From the NCBI GenBank assembly GCA_037893245.1, contig JBAIAA010000101.1, positions 434,001 through 498,000 of the forward strand: a stretch of DNA of 64,000 nt, in the 5' to 3' direction. Shown piece after piece: positions 47,701 to 58,762 of this stretch; positions within the stretch are counted from its first letter, which is position 1, and each line of letters opens with the position of its first letter. A program made the position numbers and the translations under genes. This DNA is from Crossaster papposus (taxonomy: Eukaryota > Echinodermata > Asteroidea > Velatida > Solasteridae). The notes below the pieces were generated by a model. It saw nothing but the letters and a program-made list of their open reading frames with translations, was not told the DNA's origin and made no database searches.

Positions 47701-50230
47701 AAGTCTTATCCATTACATGCAAATGTTTCTTCTGACATTTTGGATGCTGGTTCGTCCATATAATCTGTAAAATTTACTGCAATTTAAGACAGACTCAGAT
47801 TTAGGACGTGCGCATTAATGTTCGGTACCGCACAATCTCATCACTGCAAATGTCCTAGATCGAGGGCGCTATTGAGTTTCGCGCCAATTACATTTTTGCC
47901 ATTTAGACATTCCTAACCATTTCGAGTATTACTTGTTCTCGTTTCTCTTGGTGTACTTATGCCGCCAGGGGATGCCGAGTTCCTGATTCTAGACAAGCCA
48001 GATTTTGATCAGGTACTACGGAGGAGCTACCAGCAAGAGTGGGAGAACCGCATGAACGCACTGCGGTCGCTGGCGGCGTTCGGCCAATGGTCGGAGGAAG
48101 AGCTCAGAAAAACCAACGACCGTGCAAAACTGGTGGAATTCCCGCCAAACTCGGTAGACTTCACATTCACTCGTTCCTATTTGCTTAAGTAGACAGGGGG
48201 TCGTTGGTTTGAGTCTAACCCGAAGGGCATTGAGATTTTTTTCACCGACTCTTTGGACAGCACTGGCATTCACGATAATTTAAGTTACCGCGGGGACGAC
48301 AAACTGTTACAATGGTCACACTTTTTAGCTTCGAAACATTTATTGATTTATTTATTTATTTCATTTTCCGGGATATACACTTATTGTCACAGAACTACAG
48401 ACAAATAATGAACATAATAAAGAATAAATGGAAATAAAAAATGCAACTTAACATAAAAAACCGTAAACAACATCCAATTAGCTCCCGCAGGATTGCCCTA
48501 AAGAAACTAGTTTCTGTCAGGGGGCTCTCCAAACTGACATGGGTCAGGTTCCGCTTACACACGCCAGGTGCGCATGCAAAACAAGTGACGTTAGGATCTT
48601 GCATAACGAATAGCTATAACCACTGTGTTTTCTTTGTTTGTTAAAGAGAGAGAGAGTGTTAGTTGTTAGTAACAGCGCCGTGAACGGATAGTTCGATTGA
48701 GTCCGTGTGCCTGAAGCCGAAAGTTTCGTCCCATAGTAAAGATTGTCGCTCCCCGTATACGGAATTGAGTTGGGATGATAATGTCTAGTTCAAATTTGTC
48801 ATACACAATCTTCTATAGCTAATCATCAGCAATCTCGCGCAAGCGCCTGACGACATCTACTTCATCAAGTCCGGGACCTGTAAGATCGTCCGTGAAGTGA
48901 CGCTCCTACAGAGCCGACTGCCCTTCGGTGACACTAGGCTCTCCTTGCCGCCGGTCGACGCTGACCACAACGTGCCGGACAGTTTTAAGCCCGAGAAATA
49001 CCAGAAACTCATCCGCAAACTGCTGCACATCGCCAACATCGGCCGTGGTAAATTCTTCGGTGTCGGTGAGTGGTCAAAGCCTAAATCCCAACCATGATCT
49101 TATGATCGTCGGGAACCGTACTTTCTCTCCCTTTTTCTCTCTTGTTCCATCCTCCAGGGATCGTAAATACCTATTATAGGAAAGGTTGGTGTATGTCCTT
49201 CAAGTTCAAGCACACCAGATCCTGCAATAGTATACACATATGTGACCCGGCCAGCATGAGTAAATGAGACACTTCGAGGCAAAAATAAAAATTGAGATTT
49301 TGATTTCATCATTTAATGCTAAACAAGCTTTAAATGATGAAATCAAAATCTCAATTTTCATTTTTGCCTCAAAGTGTCTCATTTACTCGTGCTGGGTCAC
49401 ATATGCACTGGCAATGAGGTCACTAGAGCACGTATATCCCCCCCCCCCCCCTCCCCCTCCCAAGGGACTGTGATCGACCAGAAGGGGGACCTATTTCCCG
49501 AGGCCGAGGGCCGAGGGAAATAGGTCCTCCTTCTGGTCACTCACAGGCCCGAGGGGGTGGGGGGATAGACGTGCTCTAGTGACCGAATCATGCCAGTCCA
49601 TGTGTGTTTTATAACACACCTCGGTCCAAAATATGAAATAATCATGATCCGATCCAGACGCCGCCATTTTCATATTAAGATGAGCCTGGAAAACATCTTG
49701 AGGGCGCTGTAACCAGTCAAAAATGTTACGTCTATTGCCCGCTTTGAGAACTATTTTCTGCAAATTCACGGTGGCGCAAATCTCATGCATTAGCATATAA
49801 TTAGTTAACCCAACGTGGCCGTGTTTCAGCCAACCAGAATACAGAACTAGCAAGAGGTGTGTTATAAATTAGGATATGCAATTTTAGCATTCATGCCGGG
49901 ATCAAAAACCGCCACTCTTTTTCCACTCTGTATATAGGCGAGGACCTCCGCCGCACACACATTATCTCTTCCGGGAAGGTTGAATGCATCCTGGCATCCC
50001 GTTTCTCCTTCATGCGTCACGACCGGGGCAGATCCCTGGAGTGCATGCAGCAGGTCGTAGAGCAGCTGTATCCGTCGTACGAGGAGACATTCACCAACTA
50101 TCTGGAGGACAAACGCTGGCGAGCATATAAGCGCGGCCTGGTCAAGGAGTTGATGCTAAAACGCCACATCCCCAACACCACTACCATGGACGACGTGCCT
50201 CTTATCTTGCGCCGAGACAATAAACTCTAG
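44760..50230 (+). CDS. CNBD2-like cyclic nucleotide-binding domain protein
   Basis: Eight exons (44760-45155, 45713-45845, 46340-46494, 47019-47196, 47372-47476, 47969-48153, 48819-49065, 49938-50230) join in frame to 563 codons plus tag, close to the length of vertebrate CNBD2. Residues 1-132 are acidic and proline-rich, then basic. A first cNMP domain (about 235-355) has YESFEGGRIIVKQG and the phosphate-binding cassette FGELALLHGSKRTATI, with the conserved Glu and Arg present. A second, degenerate cNMP domain (about 370-500) reads VEFPPNS, APDDIYFIKSG, FGVGED and VECILAS and lacks a normal cassette. CNBD2 in mammals is testis-expressed and tied to sperm flagellar function; that role here is inferred. 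The weakest junction is the first donor (cag|gttcgt). Exons 6 and 7 join at FPPNS/LIISN in phase 0. Confidence 0.87.
45213..45502. mobile_element. Family A element, left end missing
   Basis: Starts abruptly at gtccgaaggtttacaatcat, keeps the atcatggatgccgagaaaag block and the tgatcgccgtccggcgatcg palindrome, and ends atatatcctaccttttaa. It begins 57 bp after the first CNBD2-like donor. Confidence 0.82.
46027..46173. mobile_element. Chimera of a family C left half and a family A right end
   Basis: ttaaccagttcgcgccggat through cataaacacgcc and gtctgtcagcagcc, then directly aagcaattaccaatggtgta to tcctacctttaa. A similar A/C fusion is present at 29160-29382. Confidence 0.78.
46905..46932 (+). 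repeat. (gact)n tail of a possible SINE
   Basis: gccgactgactgactgacta ends a C-rich segment (about 46620-46930) in a CNBD2-like intron. A similar (gact)n tract is at 14685-14709. The body has no clear pol III promoter, so the SINE call is tentative. Confidence 0.4.
49240..49404. mobile_element. Family B fold-back element in a CNBD2-like intron
   Basis: tgtgacccggccagcatgag to actcgtgctgggtcacata, a near-perfect palindrome with a short loop near gctaaacaagcttta. Confidence 0.92.
49418..49586. mobile_element. Small TIR element with G-rich palindromic core
   Basis: Ends aggtcactagagcacgtata and tagacgtgctctagtgacc are inverted. Between them a second palindrome pairs agggggacctatttccc with gggaaataggtcctcct around a ccgagg core. 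A further inverted pair, ataacacacctc (49609) and gaggtgtgttat (49854), lies just outside it. Confidence 0.72.
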
Positions 50231-50455
50231 CACATCGTACCGCTGAGACTTTGCATATGCATGATCTTGCCTTAAGTTATACAAATTTATTTTGTATGTG
50301 CTCACAAATCATTATATTTATTTATTATATAAAAACACACAGATACAGGCATATTAAAACTAATTTAAAAACAAATAGATATAGGCCTCATACACATTGC
50401 ATGCATGTATTTTTATATACTGCGATTAATTCGGTTATATACTTGTTCTTACAGA

Positions 50456-50461
50456 AATAAA
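50456..50461 (+). terminator. Candidate polyadenylation signal for the CNBD2-like gene
   Basis: aataaa in acagaaataaattc, 226 nt after the stop at 50230. Confidence 0.5.
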
Positions 50462-51029
50462 TTCTAAAGTATATTAATTCCACCAAATAACTCCTTGCCG
50501 TTATATCGCCATCTCAGCAAAAGAGCTCGTAAATTAAAATGAAACACCCCCTCTTTTGTTTACTAAACCGAAGTCAACTGTTATTTTACGTTTTGGAGTT
50601 TTACGGCGACACAGATACTGCTAAGTATAACCTATAGTTATTACTTTGGTAATTTTTCAGTCTTTACAACAATATTATTTCGGTCATTAGTCCCATTAAA
50701 TTTTTCCAATCACGTGATACATCAATTTGCATAAATGTATGTTTTAAAAATGTTTGTCTACAAGTCTATCAAAGACAAACTGTGACGTACAACCACAAGA
50801 GAACGACCAAACTAAACGAAGTTTCCAAAGGCCTAAGCAGGTTACCAATCATGTAGCGCCCTCTAGCTTTACTTTCCGGGGAGCACATCACTGCTTGCCA
50901 AGCATGCTTCAATCCGTCACCTGGAGAATAATTGATGAACCATGGAACACGTTAAAGAAGACGTTAGAAAATGTAACATTATCCTTGGCGAAATTTGTTT
51001 GCATCATGGAATAATTAACAGTTTTGGTA

Positions 51030-51282
51030 AGGTGTCCCCCTTCCCCAGCACATACAAGCAACCTTGTTGACGGGGTATACTAGGGGTATACTTCTCTAGC
51101 ATATACAAGTAAGTAAGTTGATGGGGTATACTGGGGTTCCCCCCACCCCCCCCCCCCCCCCTCCCCCCCCCCCCCCCCCTCCCCCCAGCACATACAAGCA
51201 ACCGTGTTGATGGGGTATACTGTGGTATGTAGTATCCCCCCTCCCCCAGCACATACAAACAACCTTGTTGATGGGGTATTAG
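51030..51282. repeat. Minisatellite (agcacatacaagcaac...gatggggtatac) with poly-C
   Basis: Four units of cagcacatacaagcaac plus ttgatggggtatact are separated by C-rich runs. It lies in the gap between the convergent CNBD2-like and LEG1-like genes. Confidence 0.9.
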
Positions 51283-51323
51283 GATTGTTCTCTGTTCTCA
51301 GTCTTTATAATTTTCGTTATTCT

Positions 51324-51329
51324 TTTATT
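51324..51329 (-). terminator. Polyadenylation signal right after the LEG1-like stop
   Basis: On the minus strand, aataaa lies about five bases beyond the tga stop (aattga agca aataaa), so the 3' UTR would be extremely short. Confidence 0.5.
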
Positions 51330-51333
51330 TGCT

Positions 51334-52422
51334 TCAATTGACCGCAATACCTGTTTGATTGTCAACATTAAGCGCGGATTCAAGTATATACAGTGCCAAG
51401 TTGACATCTCGGGAGAAATCAGGTATCCAGGGCGGTCTGTACCCATCTTGGATTACACTCCCAGGTAGGTACTTCCGCTGGAACAAGACCGTCGTGTTGA
51501 GATCGGTGACGAAGTCGACGGCGGCGATGTAGCCGATGAGATGGGCCCAGCTCAGGCCGAAGATCTGCTCGGGTTCGGGCATGAGATGCAATTGGGAGCC
51601 GTTGAACAGCGGCTGGGCAGTGTCCAGTGAGTTCGTGTGAGCAACCCAGAGCTTGGCGATGATGTCTTGCTCTCTCGGGCTAAGCGTTGGAGGTGGAGCT
51701 GATGGAAGGTTGAAACCACCGCCCTGCCTTGTGGTGGTTTGCAAATAGGGATCTGAGGGAGCGGATCGGTATTTCAGGATCTTAAAGAAATCTGCCCAGT
51801 CGTTGATCACTGACGGGAACCGGGCGGTGCAGTTCGCTAAGTTGGTACAGTAACCCTGTGGGTAATGCGACGAGACGGTGAACTCTATCTCATAAGGCCA
51901 CTCCGAGAACAAACCAGCCTTGACGGCACCCAAGAATGGCAGAACGGAGAGATAGTAGTTCATGCTGGCCCACCAACTGAAGGGTGAAATGCAATTCCAA
52001 GAGTTCTGCATCCTCATAACAGAGGTGCCGCTATGACACTGAGTACCATTGGGAAAGTCAAGCAGACGGCCGGAGCTGAATTGCCACCCGTGCTGCAAGG
52101 GGAGACCCCAGAGGATGTTAGCAGTGTTGTTGGCTCTCCCCAGGGTCGGGTCCCCGGAGGTAGCACGCAGGAGAATCTTGTACAGCCCGAGACGGTCCGT
52201 GTATACCCAGGGATCCACCACGGTGCGATCGCCTTGCTGTGGATAATCGGCTAGCGAGGACGGGGCCTCATCCCAATGCGGGATAGGCGCCGCTCTTGTG
52301 TCTGTTTTGGCGCCATAGCAGAAAGGTCCCCTGTCTGCCGTAACTTCACCAAGAACCAAACTGGCAAAGACTGGGAAAAGCCAGATGACATAGAGGATTA
52401 ACGACACAGATGACAGAGCCAT
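51334..52422 (-). CDS. LEG1-family (DUF781) secreted protein, intronless
   Basis: A single open frame of 362 codons. Residues 1-25 are a signal peptide (hydrophobic LILYVIWLFPVFASLVLG). Family landmarks follow: PIPHWDEAPSSLADYP, VDPWVYTDRLGLYKILL, NILWGLPLQHGWQFSSGRL, SWWASMNYYLSVLPFLGAV, and an AAVDFV segment near the end. Vertebrate LEG1 (C6orf58) is about 330 residues, so this copy is full length. Six or more N-x-S/T sequons (NNT, NGT, NCT, NGS, NTT, NQT) fit a secreted glycoprotein. Zebrafish Leg1 is a secreted protein needed for liver growth; the role in an invertebrate is unknown. Vertebrate LEG1 genes have several exons, so the lack of introns suggests retroposition or intron loss; no poly(A) tail trace is visible. 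It is convergent with the CNBD2-like gene. Confidence 0.9.
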   Translation of the reverse strand: MALSSVSLILYVIWLFPVFASLVLGEVTADRGPFCYGAKTDTRAAPIPHWDEAPSSLADYPQQGDRTVVDPWVYTDRLGLYKILLRATSGDPTLGRANNTANILWGLPLQHGWQFSSGRLLDFPNGTQCHSGTSVMRMQNSWNCISPFSWWASMNYYLSVLPFLGAVKAGLFSEWPYEIEFTVSSHYPQGYCTNLANCTARFPSVINDWADFFKILKYRSAPSDPYLQTTTRQGGGFNLPSAPPPTLSPREQDIIAKLWVAHTNSLDTAQPLFNGSQLHLMPEPEQIFGLSWAHLIGYIAAVDFVTDLNTTVLFQRKYLPGSVIQDGYRPPWIPDFSRDVNLALYILESALNVDNQTGIAVN

Positions 52423-52732
52423 GAGGTGTTTATTTCATGATGTGACAGCAGTGGTAATTAAGTGGCCAACTTTGGACAACTAAAATGAAGACGACATTAA
52501 GTACACGCGTGTAATGAAGTGTTGAGATTGGGAGTAAACAATTCGGGGTACCGTCAGAATGTTTCTAAATTCGGTACCACTGTGACGACCTGAACACAAT
52601 GGTTGCTCTCGTGCATGCAGTTAATAATAGCACTTGACATATTGTAAAAGAGCGACATGCCAGGACCAAAGGTTGCATGTCTAGCTGGCAATTCTTTGAA
52701 CTATCAGTATTTATTTATTTAGTTATTATTTA

Positions 52733-53420
52733 TTAAAATATCTTTAAACAGGATAAAAAGATCAGCACAAGCTGTTTTACATCAATGTTCTGTACAAATA
52801 TTGCAATCCAAAAGCAAAAATTAAAGTAGAGTTTCTTATAAACATTTAAAATTATAAAAGGATGACGACATCGGAATTGATTAAGGAATGTTATTCTAAA
52901 TGTTTGCACCAGCAAACCTTTACGACTGCTTAAGGAAATCAATATTGGGTTTAGGGGAAATGACATTTAAAGATTTAGCATGGTATTAAAGCCATGTCCG
53001 AAATACCTTTCAATGTCATTACATAATCTAATTGGAGCAATCCCATGAACACATTTATACATTAAACAGGCTAAGAATTAATCTCTTCTTACTTCTAGGG
53101 TTTGCCAAGATAATTGTTGAATAATGTTTTCGCCATGATAATTAACATAGTCAAAATTATTAGAGACAATCCGAGCAACTCTTTTTTGCACAATCTGAGA
53201 AAAGCCTTTCTACTGGTTAAGAAACAATTTCCCCACACGGAACAAGCAAAGTCAAAACATGGTTGAATGGTTGTTTTATAATTGTCAAGTAACTGACTAT
53301 TAATAGTATGTCTAGGTCTAGATAACGAATATACTTTGTACAGCAGAATATGTACCCAAACACAATAACACAATGCAGGGTGCCCTTCTGAAATAGTATG
53401 AAAAATGAGAAACGGTAATC
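52733..53420 (-). mobile_element. Non-LTR retrotransposon fragment (reverse transcriptase 3' part)
   Basis: Minus-strand frames read LLDNYKTTIQPCFDFACSVW, then a GNC-x-LTSR stretch, then an LRLQK-like segment after a frameshift. This is the thumb-proximal region of CR1/Jockey-type reverse transcriptases (NxxIxPxFDYxxxVWG). Several frameshifts and stops make it a dead fragment. The 3' part (53090 down to about 52950) continues with cysteine- and hydrophobic-rich decayed coding sequence. Confidence 0.7.
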
Positions 53421-53510
53421 ATTGTATATTGTACCGAGCATCATCAGCATTATTCACCAGATTAAGAGTGAAACGGCCCCCTACATTTGAAGCAAATTGT
53501 CGTTTACAGA

Positions 53511-53953
53511 AGGGGCCAAATAAAAAAAAAATGTTTAGCGTCATGCCTTTTTTTTTTTTGAAAAAGGAGGCCCTTTTTTTTCTTTTTTTTCTTCAAAATG
53601 GCTGCCCGACACATCTTAATTCGAGTCATGTAGTGAACATGTCACACCCTATCTTCCAATTTAAAATTTAAACATGGTTCACCCACGATTAAAAATCAAA
53701 ATTCATGTGGGTCGATCATGTATGCACCGTACACGACTACACGTCACACCCTAGCCTTCCTATAAGAACAATTTTCCAGAGCATGTACACAGTGATGCTA
53801 AAGTCTAAAATACGATCTTAAAATGTTATTATCTTTAAAAATTTAAATTGTCAAATTTATCATTTTTTTCAAAAAGAAAAAAGAAAGAAAAGGAGGCGGC
53901 CCCCAAAAAGGAAGCGGGCGGTGACGCTAAACATGTTTTATTTTTGGGGGCCT
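53511..53953. mobile_element. Family E TIR element, copy 2
   Basis: aggggccaaataaaaaa to ttatttttgggggccta, with tgtttagcgtc/gacgctaaaca inside the ends. It is longer than copy 1 by an insert around 53630-53860. Confidence 0.8.
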
Positions 53954-54333
53954 AAAGACCACACTTATAGACCTTTTGAAAGGATATCGATGGGCTACAG
54001 AGAAGTCATTGGTCACAGTTTAGGAATGTTTGGGTACGGAGAGGAGTTTTTAAAAGACTATAGCTACAACAGCTAAACTTATTGAAAATACGCCGTAATC
54101 GCGGTATGCGGGGGCGTAGGTCTCCGATGCGGGCACCCTTTAACTTACGCCGTAGACGTCCACGCCGTGACCGTCCAATATAGGACGTCTTGTCTAACTA
54201 TAAATATAATCGCTCATAAAATTCCGAGCAGAATTGTGTCGCCTTCGCATGCGGCATGCGCCGTGTGACGTTGCGTGCATAATTACGTACCTAGGCCTAT
54301 ATAATGATTGTATGAGCTGGCAACCCCACTTTT

Positions 54334-54713
54334 AAAGGTTGATACGCCATTGGTAATTGCTTGATTTAAAGGGTGAATTTTTGGGGTTGTATTTTATAGT
54401 GAGTACTATTACCGTTTAACTGACCTGTCTCAAGTTTTACAATCATGATGGATGCCCAAAAAAAAGCAAGAAAAACGACGTTCGTTTTCTACAGCGTCGG
54501 GAAGTTGTTCTTGGTTTTTCAGTGATCGTGATTTTATTTTTTTATAAAATTCTGCTTTTTCGGAACAATTATTACATGATACATGTATATAGCGCAATAA
54601 TTGTGCTGGATGTCTAGAATCATTTTACCTTCAAATCAAATAAAAGATTTCGTAATAATTCGGTAGTCAACATTTTTGATATCTGCAAATGGTGTATATT
54701 ATTATACCTTTAA
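54334..54713. mobile_element. Family A TIR element
   Basis: ggttgatacgccattggtaa to tgcaaatggtgtatattatt-acc. It is diverged but complete. Confidence 0.8.
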
Positions 54714-54715
54714 GT

Positions 54716-54967
54716 TACTCACCTTTGATCCACATTCAAGTTCGTCGTGCGTACCCGTACCCGCGTATACTATGTAGGGCCTACATGTACATGTATGTAC
54801 ATGTACATGTACATGCAGTACCTTTGTGTATTATACAAAATACGTACAAAAAAGTCCTCTATTATTGGCTGTACAGTGTACAGTGTTACACTCGATACAA
54901 AATAAATGCTACACACACATAATTCGATGTGACACACGATGAACTTAAATGTGGATCAAAGGTGATA
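54716..54967. mobile_element. Inverted-repeat element with tgtacatg core
   Basis: cacctttgatccacattcaa on the left and aaatgtggatcaaaggtgat on the right are inverted. The middle holds a tgtacatgtatgtacatgta microsatellite. It abuts the family A copy at 54334-54713. Confidence 0.72.
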
Positions 54968-55041
54968 ATCCACTCCCCGTGATCGAGTCTCGACCAATCA
55001 GAAGCCAGTAACTCTCCTAGGTATTTATTAAAATGAAATAA

Positions 55042-55104
55042 AAACCCCAAATCCACCTATTCCTGATAAATCAAGCAATTACCAATGGTGTATCTAATCT
55101 TTAA
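55042..55104. mobile_element. Family A fragment
   Basis: ccccaaatccacctattcct to caatggtgtatctaatcttt; only the right end of the element remains. Confidence 0.75.
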
Positions 55105-57477
55105 AAGCGGGGTTGCCAGCTCTTACAACGACGAAGGGCGCGAGCTCATTATTTATGCAGGCTCGGTCTAAAAATAGGCTAGTATTGTGGCTAGGTATTG
55201 TATAGCTCAAAAAAATGAGACAAATGACTAAAATCTGCGGCGAATCGGCACAATCCTCTGACCACACAGGCATTTTACTTATTGTCTTTGTCTAATGCAG
55301 TGAGCCCCCGCTATTGAAAATACAAAGTGGGAAAAATACCCCGGGAAATCGATTAAAGAAAACACGACTATAATAAGTTTGTTGTTGCTTAAATCAATAA
55401 AGTTTAATGTTGACAACAACATTATGTGTGTGGTTGTGTTTATTTTCTGTGATAAATGGGGGAAAATAATTTTTTGAAAATGTTGGTCAAACCCCTCGAA
55501 GGGAACCTCGCGAAGAGTATGACGAAAATTGAGGCTATAGGCAGAGACTCACCGCGCTGCTACCCGGCCTATCGTATACTGACTGCGCGCATTGCAACGG
55601 TCCGTCTTTACATGGTTTTTCATTCTGAATCAGGGTAAGAATACAACTGTTTTTTGGTCTTGTGTAGCTGCTAGGTGTAGCAAAACTACTAATACTACTA
55701 AGGATGGAGTAAGCCTTCATTTTGTTTCCGGTTGATCCTAAATATCGGAGGATTCGGACAGCCAAAGTAAAGCTTACCACCAGGGCGAAGTAGTCCGTCC
55801 GGGCCTAGTGATTTTCGGCCCTCTGCAGTGACCATTTTGAGCGGTCGTGCTTCGACCTAGAGCGCCTAGAGGGACCCCATCTTTATCCTCGCTCGAGTTC
55901 GTGTCTGAATAAGAAATACTGTGATTCAAATCAGACGAATCGGTATACTGTTTTCGTCGGATTCACCAAAAAGGACATTAGTCTTGGTTGCAAGACGTCC
56001 TATAGTCAGGTAGATGTTACATTTAGGGATTACCGTTATAGGCATATATCAGGCGTATACAAGCACCATATTTGGCATAAAGATCCCTTAGGGCATAGCA
56101 GTTAATGTTAGCCTAGGAGCCATCGGGAGTTTTACATAGGCCTATGCCTTAATTGCATAAATCGTAAATGCCTGCCGTGTAACATAATTATTGTTCCCAT
56201 ATTGGGGTATATTTTTAATTCTTTTTATTTGTAGATTTTGTTGGGGTTTGATTCTACTTACATAATTATATCCTTACTTCAATAACATTTTATATATATA
56301 AGTTTTTTGGGTGATTCTACTTGAATTACTTCAATAACATTTTCTAAAGCGAGTGACTGGATAATTATGAAAACATAGTAACGATCAAAATGGCTAATAA
56401 GTATACCCTTAAGTTGCGCGCATTTACCTTGTCTCCAGATATCACCAAGTAGTCTTGCCAAACCTCAGTATTGATGAGCTTCAAATTCACCAAATTGCTT
56501 ACTGGCAGTTATCATAATAAACCTTATGGAAAATCATGTGAAACATGATAACATTGTGATATTTAGACCAGCAAAAACGGGGAAAAACGAGATGTCTGTA
56601 AATTTGGCTAAATTAGACGTAGGTGAAGGGTTGCCTAACGTGGGAGACTTAAACAAGTTCAAGGAAATCGCCAAAATAAGAGGATGTTAATGTCAAAATA
56701 TTTTGGGGAGTTCCTTAAACTTCGCTTACTTTAAAGCCCAATTTACGTACTAGGCCAAAAGGCCCAAAATTTACGGTTTCTGGTCTTTAAAACTCTACTA
56801 TAATGGATCTTTATCTTACTCACTTATAACTGTCAACAAAAAGAAGCTCCAAAACCATCGCAAAGAGGCGAAAAATCGTGATTTCTACGGAGGACATTCT
56901 CATACGTGTTGCGTCCTCGCACGCATTATTATTATTATTATTATTATTAGCCTATTATTGTTATTATTGCTATTTAACTACATTTGCATATCAATATCAG
57001 CGCTCATTCCATTCCAAATATAGAACATAATGAAACAAGATATAGGACGGTAAGAAATCCCGGATGTAAAGCTTTTTAAAGAGACGCACTTTTTGCTTTT
57101 TATTTCAACACAAGCTGCATTGCTCAAGTACAAAATAATGCCAATATAGTTTTGGTAAAAAGAAAAAGAAAATTCGGATTTAACAAAATACTGCTGAGGA
57201 ATGCTATTTATACAACTAGGTAGGACTGTTTAAACAAACAAATCTGTAATTTAATTAAACTTGCCAGCTTTTATATGCAGCTAATGAAAAAGGCACACAA
57301 AATGATAATTGAATATTGATTTATTCAGGGTTCCAAACCGTTTCATGAAAACAAAATTGTCTGACTTTTCCTTGACTGGGAAAAGCGAAACTCATTTTCC
57401 AGGTTTTCCCTAATTTCCAGGATTCGATTGGAACTCTGTTATTAATAAGCATGCATAGAATCAGAAGTGGTTACAGA
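55105..57477. other. Long stretch without recognised genes
   Basis: No exon with a recognisable product was found. 55640-55880 is relatively GC-rich, with a ggcctagtgattttcggccc-type hairpin, and could be a promoter or small unrecognised exon. A (tta)n microsatellite is at 56926-56949. The rest is AT-rich and featureless to me. Confidence 0.4.
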
Positions 57478-57815
57478 GATATGCTGCGTTCTGATCGCGT
57501 CGTGTTTATTGTGTTCACCGTGAATTTCTCCATGTTCACGAGAGTAGGTTGCATTCCAAACGCTACTCACCAAGACGCACGCGCACAGTCGAGTTAGTCG
57601 TGCGGTAAGGATATTCTTTATCACGCAAGAACTCGTACGTTAACCAACACGCATGTGCGAGTATTTCATTCGTTTATGAAGTTGTGAACATGGAGAAAAA
57701 ATTCCACCTCGAGTTCACCACTGGTCAACACGAGTTACTATGCGATTATTGCCATTATACGACTCGTGAACTCGTGAACACGATAAACACGACGCGATTG
57801 GAACGCAGCACTACC
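57478..57815. mobile_element. Family D TIR element, copy 2
   Basis: gctgcgttctgatcgcgtcg to acgacgcgattggaacgcag. It is inverted relative to 24243-24579 and lies just downstream of the minus-strand METTL7-like gene. Confidence 0.87.
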
Positions 57816-58335
57816 TCAAAATCCCAAATCCTCCCATTTCCCCTTCGTATGTCAATACTGACAATAATCCTGTCGTCAGTGCAGCATCAATGCCATTCAC
57901 TACTTGGTAGCCACACCCATCACGTGCGGTTTAAGTGGCACGAATGCTACATGGTTAATAGGAGCCAAGAATCTTTGACAGTCGATCTTGGAGAAGCCAG
58001 CACGTTCAACATTGACCCAGGGCGTTCTCATCAACTGGCAGTCTTCGTAGATGTAGGTCCAGAGCGGAGACAGGATCCACTGCAAGCGGTATAGAAATGC
58101 ACCGGGCTCCCCAGCCACGTGCTCAAGATAGAAGAACTTGCCTCCCTGTGGAGTGTTGGGTTAATCAGATTGTTAAACGGTACACCTTCCCTGAAGTACA
58201 TATACAAGTTTAGCGTCTGGGGCAGATCCGGGATTTTTTAGCAGAGGGGAGAGGCCCGGCCCCTTCGATTTGCTTTATGTCCGATTGTTGCACATTGATA
58301 TATATTTCTATTATATTATAATTGTTATCCCTTTT

Positions 58336-58607
58336 CTGTCTGAACAGGGCCCAATTTCATAGAGCTGCTAAGCAAAAAAATTTGCTTAGCACAAAAAGCC
58401 TTGCTCATTAAAAACAGGTTACTAGCCAAAATTATGTTTTTCATGTTTTTCATGCTAAGCAAGAAAACAGCTGATTATCAATCCAGAACATTAAAGATCA
58501 GGTAAAAATTTGGTCTGTAACCTTGTTTTTGCCAAAGACAAATTGTCATGCTAAGCAAATTGTTGTGCTTAGCAGCTCTATGAAATTGGCCCCAGGTAGG
58601 TTTCGAC
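58336..58607. mobile_element. Family F TIR element in the METTL7-like intron
   Basis: gggcccaatttcatagagct on the left and agctctatgaaattggcccc on the right form clear TIRs, with nested tgctaagca motifs. It is followed by a poly-C tract. A decayed relative lies at 42636-42860. Confidence 0.88.
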
Positions 58608-58762
58608 CCCCCCCCCCCCCCCCCCCCCCCTCCCCCTCCCTAATCCACACCTGAGCTTTCACTGAGTAACTTGAGGAAACGAAGGATTAGGAATGTGCAA
58701 TCTCGAAGGGGGTGGGGAAATAATGAAGTGTATATATTTGGACAGAGGACCTGTGTGTTTCC

